64,000 bases of DNA from Chenopodium formosanum (taxonomy: Eukaryota; Streptophyta; Magnoliopsida; Caryophyllales; Amaranthaceae), in the NCBI GenBank assembly GCA_024500155.1, contig CM044862.1:44030001-44094000 (forward strand). The letters run 5' to 3'. Under the pieces are notes generated by a model, which worked only from the letters and a program-made list of their open reading frames with translations, did no database searches and was not told the DNA's origin. The position numbers were made by a program, and so were the translations under genes. Positions within the stretch are counted from its first letter, which is position 1. Each line of letters starts with the position of its first letter. This document shows positions 21,743-32,100 of this stretch, in pieces.

Positions 21743-22967
21743 CTACCGAAGATTATTTCTCTTGAAATAACCTTCAGTTGTTGTGACAACTCTCCACAAG
21801 CAAGGGAATGTCGTCGAAGATATCCTCACTTGAAGCCATCCTAATTTGATGCTAATTTTCCAAAGGAAATTACCGAAGATCTCCGCTTGTCGATCTTTAA
21901 AAGCTCGCCTGAACTTTGCCCCTGCTATGCCTGTACGTCGGCGCTTCCGTTGCTTTGAACCTGTACATTGGTGCCCTTTTTGCAAATGAACCAGCATGCC
22001 GGTGCCTTTTGCAAATGAACCACTATGTCGGTGCCTTTTGCAAATGAGCCAATGCTTAGGCGCTTTAAGCTAAGTGAGACGATCTTTCATCAGGTTGATC
22101 ACTTGGTGCAATCAAGCCGATTACTAAAAATCGTGTCAAATTGCTTGGAGGGGCTAACTGGCGTACCAAGGAACCCAAAATATATTGCAAAAAGATATAA
22201 CAACCCCACCGAGTGGCTGAGTGTCCTGGTGCCGCAAAGTTGTTTGAGCATGTCAAAGGGAACTAGTCCCCCTTGGTGATCTTGCACGATCCCTGGTCGA
22301 TGCTGTGCAGAGGAGCTACTTCCGTTGTTAGCTCCAGTTCCTGTACCGGCTGAGAATGTGGCGGTACGCCTTTTCAGCTCTTATCTTTAAGTAGCCCCCA
22401 AGTAATGCTTCACAGGCTTGGTTTTGCTTTATCAGGACGATGCTGCTGAGTTCGTGCTATCCCGTATGTCTATCCAATATATGAGTTCTTTGACAGCTCT
22501 CGCGCGAGATGATTTGTACCTGTGCTTATTATTTATTTATTTGACTTTGTATAGAACTTTGCCTTTTAGTTAAACTCATTTTTAGACATATTTTGTACAT
22601 ACATACTATTATGAGTTTATTTTGTTTGCTATTATAATGTGCATGTTTGTGTGTGCAAGAAAAATGTGAAAAACAATTTTGCGCAAAAATTCCGTCATTT
22701 TTAATTATTGATGGAGGGTATCCGACTCTCTCCCCTAAAAAAGAAAAATGAAAAAAAGGAAAAAATAAAATGTCGGGTGTATAAAAAAACTTGGAAATTA
22801 ATCTAAATAAAATCCAAAAAAGAATAATATAATTAATATAATAGTTATATTAATTAAAAAAAGAAAAAAGATGTTTAAGAAAAAAAAATATAAAGAAGCC
22901 GTAAAGTCATTAGTAGACTCAAATTTAAGGTAAAAACGCGATTTAAGAAATCGCGGATGACGTGGCA
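21743..22967. other. Non-coding flank right of the palindromic element
   Basis: No credible gene. It contains a short imperfect tandem repeat (about 21937-22060) and a strongly AT-rich part with A and T runs (22500-22930). A perfect palindrome, CGCGATTTAAGAAATCGCG, follows at about 22937-22955. The small frames seen here have no recognisable domain. Confidence 0.55.
21937..22060 (+). repeat. Short tandem repeat, about 30-33 bp unit
   Basis: Three to four degenerate copies of a unit carrying CGGTGCCTTTTGCAAATGAAC, clearest at about 21965, 21998 and 22028. Too short to classify. Confidence 0.6.
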
Positions 22968-23065
22968 TATTGGCGCCAGCTGGCGCCATGCAACTGTGTG
23001 TAGCGCCAGGCGCTACACTTGGCGTGTGGCACCAAGCCTTGGCGTGTGGCGCCAATTAGCGCCGT
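22968..23065. repeat. GGCGCC-rich palindromic cluster, copy 2
   Basis: GGCGCC at about 22972, 22982 and 23048, plus the perfect inverted repeat GTAGCGCC-A-GGCGCTAC near 23001-23017. Related to 2741-2850. Lies just upstream of the TATA box and ATG of the split gene at 23186 and may belong to its promoter (inference). Confidence 0.65.
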
Positions 23066-23105
23066 CTCCGTATTTCATCCTGATTAAAACTGCTCGTAAT
23101 TTGTG

Positions 23106-23113
23106 TATAAATA
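23106..23113 (+). promoter_or_regulatory. TATA box of the split plant-mobile-domain-like gene
   Basis: TATAAATA in GTGTATAAATAGCCCCC, 80 bases upstream of the ATG at 23186. Good plant consensus and spacing. Confidence 0.65.
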
Positions 23114-23185
23114 GCCCCCTGCCCAGCCGATTCTTTTCATAATTGCACCAAATAAAATAGTTCTTGGCCTTAGGAAAATAATACC

Positions 23186-23934
23186 ATGTCTCTAGTCACC
23201 AAAACTTTCACTCAATACACCCATGAATGGTGTCGATCTCTTAATGCTAGAGACAGAAAAGAATTAGATTTGTTTCACTTGGGGGGAATTTATGGCATAA
23301 AAGGGGTAGATCTTGACTTAGATTTCATTCATACCGCTCTAGAATTTTGGAATGTCGATACTCATTTTTTAGAATAGGGTATGATGAGATTAGCTCTTTG
23401 TCAGAAGAATTTGGTGCCATTTTAGGTTTCCCTGCAATAGACCTCATAGTAATCCCTAGAGTAGATGCGTATTATTACAAGGATTTTGAGTGTTTCTTCA
23501 ACTTGAAAGAAAGGGATTTATCAAAAATAGTAGATGGCAACATGGTTAATTTGAAAGAATTTGCACGCCATTATTTTGATAAACCTCTTTCTAAGTCTTT
23601 TCATATATATAGAAGAAGGGCTTTCTTATTTTGCATGCTTAATCAATTTTTTCTTAGTAGTGGTAAAAATAATGAAGGCCAATCAATTATAACCACCGTA
23701 CTAGAACAAATTGATTCAGGGAGAAATCCAATGCCATTGATAGTTGGAGAGACTATGATTAGTCTTGATGAATTGAAAAGGAACCCAAAAGCACCTTTTC
23801 GCGGCTCTCCAATTTTATTACAGGTAGAAAAATTACATTTTTAATTACAGATATCAAAAAATATATTTTTGTATTGTAATAATAATTTATTTGCATTGCA
23901 ATTTTTTTACAGATATGGCTAATGGAAAGGCTAG
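23186..23934 (+). pseudogene. Plant-mobile-domain/DUF7745-like gene, 5' part
   Basis: Exon 1 runs from the ATG at 23186 to 23823, then a GT-AG intron (23824-23912, 89 bp) and the start of exon 2 (23913-23934), which reads IWLMERL across the splice. The pattern (ALEFWN, EEFGAILGFP, then LLQ-IWLMERL) resembles plant mobile domain or DUF7745 proteins, which are often carried by plant transposons. The assignment is from memory of the family and moderate. A one-base deletion in the T run at 23365-23370 shifts the frame. The gene is then cut at 23934 by the LINE. The rest is at 28085-28854. Confidence 0.65.
23824..23912 (+). other. Intron of the split plant-mobile-domain-like gene
   Basis: Donor CAG|GTAGAA, acceptor TTTTTTTACAG|AT, 89 bp and AT-rich, as usual for plant introns. 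Removing it joins ILLQ to IWLMERL in phase. Confidence 0.7.
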
Positions 23935-26472
23935 TGACAGCTGCTTTATTCCACTCAGGAAGAGAAAGCAGATTCCAGCCACCACAAACTTTAGGAAGAC
24001 AGACATTATTCCAAGCAACCAAAGACTTCTTAGCAGGAGCAGAGGATCTAGTCCAAAGAAAGCATCTGAACCTAGCCTCAATCTCTTTCAGAATTTTCTT
24101 CGGAAGAATAAAAATTTGAGCCCAATAAGTCTGGATACCAAACAACACACTCTTCACCAATTGAAGCCTCCCAGCATAGGACAGGTGTTTAGCCATCCAC
24201 CCTTGAATTCTAGCAGTGACTCTCTCCACCAAAGGCCTACATTGAGCAATAGTAAGCTTCTTTGAAGAGAGAGGGACCCCAAGATACCTAAAAGGAATGG
24301 AGCCTTGAGAAACACCAAGAAGCTCCCTCAACTCATTCTAAACATCAACAGAGACTCCTCCAAAGTAGACTTCACTTTTATCAAGATTAGCAGAAAGCCC
24401 AGAGGCACCCAAGAATTTCAAAAAGGCTTGGAAGAGAAGCTTAACAGAAACACTATCAGCTCGAGAAAACATCAATAAGTCATCAGCAAACATCATGTGA
24501 GTTAGGTTTAACTTTTCACATCTAGGGTGAAAGTTAAAGTCAGGAGACAACCTAAGCTCATCAAGGCATCTGGAGAGGTATTCCATACCAATAGCAAAGA
24601 GAAAGGGAGACATAGGATCACCTTGTCTTAACCCTTTCTTAGCTTCAAAGGGGGGGGGGGGGGCAGGAAAACCATTAATAAGAATAGAGTAAGAGACAGA
24701 AGTAAGACAATTCCAGATCCAATCAACAAATCTCTGAGGGAAACCAAGCTCTTGCATGACAGTGATCAAGAAACCCCTCTCAACCGAATCATAGGCTTTC
24801 TTCAAATCCACCTTAACCATACACCTGGGAGAGATAAATTTGTGATCATAGCCTTTGATCAATTCAGTTGCAAGAAGAATATTATCACCAATGTGCTTGC
24901 CAGGAATGAACCCAGCATGAGCATCATCAATCTCCTCACCAATAACAGCAGCAAGCCTAGCAGTTATGATTTTAGAAATGAGCTTATAGACCACAGTACA
25001 ACAGGCTATAGGTCTAAAATCCTTAACATGAGAAGCAGAAAGGACTTTAGGAACCAAAGTAATAGTTGTACAATTCCATTGCCTAGGCAAAATCCCATTA
25101 TTAAAGAAATCAATAACAATGGCATAAATATCATCTTTCACAATATGCCAAACTCTCTTAAAGAAAAAGGAGTTAAAGCCATCAATACCAGGAGCTTTAG
25201 TGTTATCAATTCCCTTAAGGCCAGCATCAATTTCAGCATGAGAAATAGGCCTAATGAGGTAGCTCTGAGCAGCAGAGCTAAGCTGCTTACCCCTCTATAT
25301 AGTAACAAGGTCAACAGCAGGGAGCCAAGAAGCCTGAGTCCCTAAAAGAGACTTATAGAAAGAGATAATTTCATGAGAGATAGCATCTGGATCCTTAAGC
25401 AACACCTGATTAGAATAAAAAATGGAGTCAATTCTATTCCTTGCTTGCCTTGTCTTCATCACAGAAAAGAAGTAGTGGGAATTGCCATCTCCAACCTTAA
25501 CCCAATTAATCCTAGATTTTTGCTTGAAGATGCTTTCCTGAATATCATTCCAGTGCTTAACAACCTTAATAGCATCAGATTCTTTAGCATATAAATCCAA
25601 ATCATCAGGGTTCTGAGCCATTAAGGTTTGATACTAGACTTCACATAATTGAGCTTCTGCCAAACAGAACTACCAGAGCCCCAAGCCTGCGAAACAGTAT
25701 CAAGAAAATCAGGGTGATCAGCAATACAGTTTAGAAACCGAAAAGGTCTACCTTTCCCAACAGGGCCAGAGCAAATATCCAGCAAAACATGACTATGATC
25801 AGATAAAGATGGAGGGAGATAAACAGTCTCCACATGCCCATGAGAAGCTAACCAAGCTTGATTACCAAAGGCTCTATCAAGTCTAGAGAGCGTTCTAGGG
25901 CCAGTATGAGCCTTATTAGACCAAGAGTAGAAGGACCCTTTGCTTTTGAGCTCAGTGAGGTCCAAATCATCAACCAAATTCTGAAAGTCTCTAGTCTCAT
26001 AATTAGTAACATCAGCACCATGAAGCCTATCAGAAGCATGAAGAATAGAGTTATAGTCACCAACACAAAGCCAAGGAGAATGCTGGATAGAGATGCTTCT
26101 GAGCCCCTCCCACAAAGAAAGCCTATCATGAATGGAGTGAAGACCATAGACAACAGTGAGAAAAATCTGAGTAGAGAGATCCTTAGAAGAAACAGTACAA
26201 TGAATGAACTGTTCATGAGTCTTCAAGACATTAACAGTTACTCTATCCACATTCCAACCAAGCCAAATCCTCCCTTTAAGAGAATGATCATAATTACACA
26301 ACCAAAGCCAAGAAGAGCCAAACTTCTTCTGATAAGTGAGAACATTTTTCAACTTGATTTTTGTTTCAAGCAATCCAACAACATCAACTGAATGAGAGTG
26401 AAGCAACCTCCTTACAGAGGCAACTTTACCAGGGTCATTCAGGCCCCTAACATTCCAAACAGAGTAAATCAT
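23935..26472 (-). pseudogene. LINE ORF2 (endonuclease-reverse transcriptase), C-terminus missing
   Basis: Starts at the ATG 26472-26470, overlapping the ORF1 stop. An apurinic-type endonuclease domain (26470 to about 25750) shows WNVRGLN, LLETK, GDYNSIL, SRLDRAFGN and LSDHSHV. A frameshift near 25640 separates it from the reverse transcriptase, which has TITLVPKV, AFDSV-like KAYDSVE, GLRQGDPMSP and the catalytic FADD at 24490-24479. In-frame stops stand near 25295 and 24338. A G14 run on the + strand (24650-24663) sits inside the RT as a proline string and is an error-prone site. The protein ends after EWNKAAV, so the zinc-finger C-terminus is absent. Confidence 0.88.
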
Positions 26473-27985
26473 GACACCAAAGGGGGATTAACCTCACCCC
26501 CGCTTGGATTAATAGTGAAACCACCTGCACCATGCATTTCATTTGCAAACAAAGCAACAAAGGCATTTGAGGTAGAAGCAGGCTGATGAACTCTAGTTTG
26601 CTGGCTTTTTGTTTTCCTCCCTACTATTCTCCAACCCTCATCTGAATTCTTAGAGGTATGAACCTGTGGAGTAATAATAGATTGACCATGAACAGAAACC
26701 CCAACATCAACAGTAGCAGAAGGAGCAGGAACATGGGTAGGCTTAGGAGCCCAAACTTGCTTTTGCTTAGGAGGAACAGGAGCCGGTTGCTTAGAAGCCT
26801 GCTTAGGCAAAGGAGGCTTAACAGAGCAATCATGACCAATCTTGTTACACTTAGAGCAAAAAGAAGGAGCCCACTCATACACCACCTTGATCTCCAATAA
26901 TTCCTTCGAAGGACTCTCAACCCACACAGAGGTTGGCATAGGCTTTGTAACATCAATCTCAATCAGAACCCTAGCAAAAGACACTCTAAGCTGTCTAGTA
27001 GTACACTCATCAGCACAAATTGGCACTCCAAGCAAACTACCAAGGCAGCTAAGAGTGTGAGATCCCCAACAATTAAGTGGAAGATTAGGGAATTTAACCT
27101 AAAGAGGAATAGTTCTAAGTATTTCGGCATGAAAATCAAAATCATGGCACCAAGGCTTCACTATTGCAGGCTTTCCAAAGAACATATGAGGACCAGAACA
27201 AAGAATAGTATCTCTATCATACTAGAACACATATTGATAATAAAGTACCCATCATCATGCCAATACACATCTGGTTTTTGCATATCATTCCATTGTTGAG
27301 CAAAGAAACGAAGAACAACAGCAATAGTAGGATAAAAGCCAACCACATAAAAAACAAGAGCATTAGCCCATTTTCGATTACCTTCCACAAGCTCGGCTAC
27401 TTGTAGCTCAGCAATTAGCTTTCCATCTTGCACTTTCAGAGCAACAAAGGATAGTAAAGCTCCTTTAGCAGCCAATTTCCCAGCAAAAGATGAAGCACGA
27501 GTCCCATTCTGCTCCAGGACAGGGGAAGCAGCTCGGTTTTCAGCAGAATTGCGCGAGCTCAGCTCCAAGTCAGAAAGAGGGGCAACTCGTTCTTCATTAA
27601 TATCATGCGCAATATGCTCCAGAGAGATTGAGGAAGGAAATACAGAGTGTCCTGTTGCACCACCGAGCCTAGATCCACCAGCATCCAATGGAATAGTAAC
27701 CTTAGAAGCCCTAGGTACTGTTCCATTGGACTGATTCGATTTGGCAGCAGCTTTAGCACCGGAAGTAGCTTCAGCATCCAAAGGCACGCCAAAAATAGCA
27801 CCACCAGCTGACTGAACTACCGCCGGCGCCGGAGTAAGCATTTCATCCCCCTCTTGAATCGGGCTAGGAACAAAAGGGGTATTTGAAATCCCCAAATTCT
27901 TCAAAACCGAACCAACAACTTCATGAGCAGCCTTTTGTTGCGCAATTTGAGGTGTAGAAGTAGCTTGCTTCTTCTTCTTCGTCAT
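26469..27985 (-). pseudogene. LINE ORF1 (DUF4283-type RNA-binding protein)
   Basis: Starts MTKKKK at 27985. A Ser/Ala-rich N-terminus is followed by a DUF4283-like region (ANALVFYVVGFYPT... and HDDGYFIINM, about 27380-27230), then a zinc-knuckle-like CSKCNKIGHDC (about 26860) and a C-terminal tail. Known plant L1 ORF1 proteins bind the element RNA. The frame breaks between about 27161 and 27060, where the reading continues in another phase, so at least one indel is present. Its stop overlaps the ORF2 start as ATGA. Confidence 0.8.
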
Positions 27986-28084
27986 TGAAATCCAGATTTG
28001 ATGAAGAAAACCAATCAAAAATGAAGAACCATGAAGAAGAGAGAGAGAAGAGAGAAAGTAAAAAAAAGTCAAACCTAAGGCTAG

Positions 28085-28854
28085 AACTAACTAGCCCTCC
28101 GGACAATATTGAGAAGTACACTCCCAATTGCTTCGTGAGTAGGAAGAAACGCTTCCCTAAAATTGGGCGCCATGGGTGGAGAAAGGTCTTCGAATCTCAC
28201 AATTTTGCTATCAAGTGGGTCGTCCCATGGTGGAAAATAGAAAGGATGGTTGGTGTCAACAAGCAACCTTTCTGCCGTCTTCCAAGTTTGACTCGTATGA
28301 CTTATTATTATCCCTGCAGGGTAAAAAGACAATACGGCTTGCTTCAGAATATTCCTTCCGGGGATCTTCGTCCTCCTTATGAGTACCCTGTTTCCTAGGA
28401 AGTAGACATATTTGATGCTTACTGGAGTGCTAGACCTTTATGGGAAGTGATTGCCCAAAAGGTTCCTCTTCCTTTGCCCAATGATGTGAAGAAGTGGTTG
28501 CTGAAGAAACCTTCAAAGGATTCGAAGAAAGATCAGGGTAAAACTGATATGAAGAGTCGTCTAGGTGACAGGGTGATTCCTGCCAAGGAACGCTTAGGTG
28601 AAAGAGTTGAATTCAAAACACCTGCAATGCCTAGGAAGAAAAGTAATACCAAAGATAAAGGAAAAAGGAAAGCTGACACCACAGAGAAAAAAGCTTGGGT
28701 AGAGAAGAAGCATGGAGTCCTAGCTAAAGGGGAGACCATCTATTCTAAGATTGAATGTAGGTCCTCTAAAGGATGCCTACTAGCTAAGGTTATGGATGAG
28801 GAGGAGGAAGCAGATGAAAATTGGAAAAGGGCTAGGAAAGAAAAGAAAGATTAG
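28085..28854 (+). pseudogene. Plant-mobile-domain/DUF7745-like gene, 3' part
   Basis: Continuation of exon 2 in the same frame as 23913-23934 once the LINE is removed. Contains the family-like stretches KWVVPWW and TYYYPCRVKRQYGLLQ-type sequence (here MTYYYPCRVKRQYG). A TAG at 28396-28398 interrupts the frame. It then stays open through a Lys-rich, probably nuclear, C-terminal region to the stop at 28852-28854. An 18-bp direct repeat ATTAGGAGCATTGCTTAA (28850-28867 and 28877-28894) follows, and the satellite starts immediately after. Confidence 0.65.
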
Positions 28855-28894
28855 GAGCATTGCTTAATTTCAAATTATTAGGAGCATTGCTTAA
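28850..28894 (+). repeat. 18-bp direct repeat at the satellite junction
   Basis: ATTAGGAGCATTGCTTAA at 28850-28867 and again at 28877-28894, 9 bases apart, spanning the gene stop. Marks the edge between single-copy-like sequence and the satellite. May be a slippage or repair scar. Confidence 0.8.
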
Positions 28895-29117
28895 AGTCAA
28901 ACACATTCAAACAAATCTTTATAAATCAAAAGAAATTAAAACACATTCTAACAATTCTTTTTAAATCGAAAAAAAGTAAAACACATTAAAACAAAGTTTT
29001 TTGAATCAAAAAGAAAGTCAAACACATTCAAACAAAGCTTTTTGAATCAAAAGAAAGTCAAACACATTCAAACAAAACTTTTTGAATCAAAAGAAAGTCA
29101 AACACATTCAAACAAAG
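28895..29117 (-). repeat. 40-bp satellite, reverse orientation block
   Basis: Five to six monomers in the same orientation as 1-213. It joins the forward array head to head at AAACAAAGCTTTGTTT (29110-29125), a perfect 16-bp palindrome. Confidence 0.9.
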
Positions 29118-32100
29118 CTTTGTTTAAAAAGAAATGTTAGAATGTGTTTGACTGTCTTTTGATTCCTAAAGCTTTGTTTGAATGTGTTTGACTGTATTTC
29201 GATCTAAAAAGCTTTGTTTGAATGTGTGTGACTGTAATTTGATTCAAAAAGCTACATTTGAATGTATTTGACTTTATTTTGATTAAAAAAGCTTTGTTTG
29301 AATGTATTTGACTTTCTTTGGATTCAAAAAGCTTTGTTTGAATTGTTAGACTTTCTTTTGATTCAAAAACCTTTGTTTGAATGTGTTTTATTTTTTTCGA
29401 TTCAAAAAGAATTGTTAGATTTTGATTGACTTTCTTTTGATTCATAAATCTTAGTTTGAATGTGTTTGACTGAATTTCGATCTAAAAAGATTTGTTTAAA
29501 TGTGTTTGACTTTCATTTGATTCAAAAAACTATCTTTGAATGTGTTAGACTTTATTTTGATTCAAAAAGATTTATTTGAATGTGTTTGACTTTTATTAGA
29601 TTCAAAAATCTTTGTTTAAAAGTGTTTAACTTTTATTTGATTCAAAAAGCTATATTTGAATGCGTTTAAATTTCATTGGATTCAAAAAACTTTGATTTAT
29701 GTGTTTGAATTTCTTTTGATTCAAAAAGCTTTGTTTGAATGTGTTTTTACTTTATTCAATTCAAATAGAATAGTTTGATGTGTTTGACATTCTTTTGATT
29801 CAAAAAGCTTTGTTTAAATTTGTTTGACTGAATTTTGATCAAAAAAGATTTGATTGAATGTGTTTGACTTTCATTTGAATCAAAAAGTTTTATTTAAATG
29901 TGTTTGATTTTCTTTTGAATCAAAAAGCTTTGTTTGAATGTATTTGACTTTCATTTGATTCAAAAAGCTTGTTAGAATGTGTTTGACTTTTTTTCAAAAA
30001 TATTTGTTTGAATTTTTTTTACTTTATTTCGATTCAAAAAGAATTGTTTGAATGTGTTTGACTTTCATTAGATTCAAAAAGCTTTGTTTGAATGTATTAG
30101 CTTTGTTTGACTTTCTTTTGATTCAAACACTTTTGTTTGAATGTGTTTGACTTTCTTTTGATTTAAAAAGTTTTGTTTAAATGTGTTTCACTGTATTTCG
30201 ATCCAAAAAGATTTGTTTGAATGTGTTTGACTGTATTTTGATCCAAAAAGATTTGTTTTAACGTGTTTGACTTTCATTTAATTCAAAAAGCTTTGTTTGA
30301 ATGTGTTTGACTTTAATTTAATTCAAAAACATTTGTTTGAATGTGTTTCACTTTATTTCGATTCAAAAAGATATATTTGAATGTGTTTAACTCTTATTTG
30401 ATTCAAAAGCTTTGTTTGAATGTGCTTAACTTTCATTTGATTCAAAAAGCTTTGTTTGAATGTGTTTGACTTTCATTTGATTTAAAAAGCTTTGTTTGAA
30501 TGTGTTTGACTGAATTTCGATCTAAAAAGATTTGTTTGAATGTGTTTGAATTTCCTTTGATTCAAAAAGCTTTGTTTGAATGTGTTTAGCTTTCATTTGA
30601 TTCAAAAAGCTTTCTTTGAATGTGTTTTACTTTCATTTTATTCAAAAGGAGTTGTTTGAATGTGTTTAAATTTATTTCAATTCAAAGAGATTTAATTAAA
30701 TGTGTTTGACTTTCATTTGATTCAAAAAGCTTTGTTTAAATGTACTTGACTTTCATTTGATTCAAAAAGCTATGTTTGAATGTGTTTGACTTTCATATGA
30801 TTTAAAAAGATTTGTTTGAATGTGTTTGACTTTCATTTGATTCAAAAAGCTTTGTTTGAATGTGTTTGACTTTCATTTGATTCAAAAAGCTTTGTTTGAA
30901 TGTGTTTTCATTTCATTTGATTCAAAAATCTTTTTTTGAATGTGTTTGACTTTATTTCGATTCAAAAAGATTTATTTGAATGTGTTTGACTTTCATTTGA
31001 TACAAAAAGCTTTGTTTGAATGTGTTTGACTTTCATTTGATTCAAAAAGCTATTTTTCAATGTGTTTGACTTTCATTTGATTTAAAAAGCTATTTTTCAA
31101 TGTGTTTGACTTTCATACGATTTTAAAATATTTGTTAGAATGTGTTTGACTTTCATTTGATTCAAAAAGATTTGTTTGAATGTGTTTGACTTTCTTTTGA
31201 TTAAAAAAACTTTGTTTGAATGTGTTTTACTTTTTTTTCGATCCAAAAAGAATTGTTAGAATATGTTTGACTTTCTTTTGTTTTATAAATTTTTGTTTGA
31301 ATGTGTTTGACTGTATTTCAATCTAAAAAGATTAGATTGAATGTGTTTTTACTTTCATTTGATTTAAAAAGCTTTATTTGAATGTGTTTGAATTTCATTT
31401 TATTCAAAAAGCTGTGTTTGAATATGTTTGACTTTATTTTGATTCAAAAAACTTTGTTTGAATGTGTTTGATTTTCTTTTGATTCAAAAACTTTGTTTGA
31501 ATGTGTTTGACTTTCTTTTTATTCAAAAAACTTTGTTTACATGTGTTTTACTTTTTTTCGATTCTAAAAGTATTGTTAGAATGTGTTTAACTTTCTTTTG
31601 ATTCATAAAGCATTTTTTGAATGTGTTTGACAGAATTTCGATCTAAAGAGATTTGTTTGAATGTGTTTGACTTTCATTTGATTCAAAAAGCTTTGTTTGA
31701 ATGTGTTTGACTTTCATTAAATTAAAAAAGTTTTGTTTGAACGTGTTTGAGTTTCATTTGATTTTAAAACCTTTGTTTGAATGTGTTTGACTTTTTTTTC
31801 GATTCATAAAGATTTATTTGAATGTGTTTGAATTTAATTTGATTCAAAAAGCTATGTTTAACTGTGTTTGACTTTCATAATATTTAAAAACATTTGTATG
31901 AATGTGTTTAACTTTCATTTGATTCAAAAAACTTTATTTGAATGTGTTTGACTTTCTTTTGATTCAAAAAGCTTTTTTTGAATGTGTTTTTACTTTTTTC
32001 GGTTCAAATTAAATTATTTGAATGTGTTTGACTTTCTTTTGATTTATAAAGCTTTGTTTGAATGTGTTTGAATGTATTTCGATCTAAAAAGATTTCTTTG

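Larger units (their letters stand above)
23935..28076 (-). mobile_element. L1-type LINE, 3'-truncated, inserted in the plant-mobile-domain-like gene
   Basis: 4,142 bp flanked by an 8-bp target duplication AAGGCTAG (23927-23934 and 28077-28084). Removing the LINE and one copy restores the host reading frame exactly. The 5' end (right) appears complete: a short pyrimidine-rich leader followed by ORF1. The 3' end is cut inside ORF2, 9 bases after an AATAAA (minus strand 23950-23945), with no poly(A) tract. L1 copies are normally truncated at the 5' end, so this is unusual. Two open reading frames, both damaged, are described separately. Confidence 0.88.
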
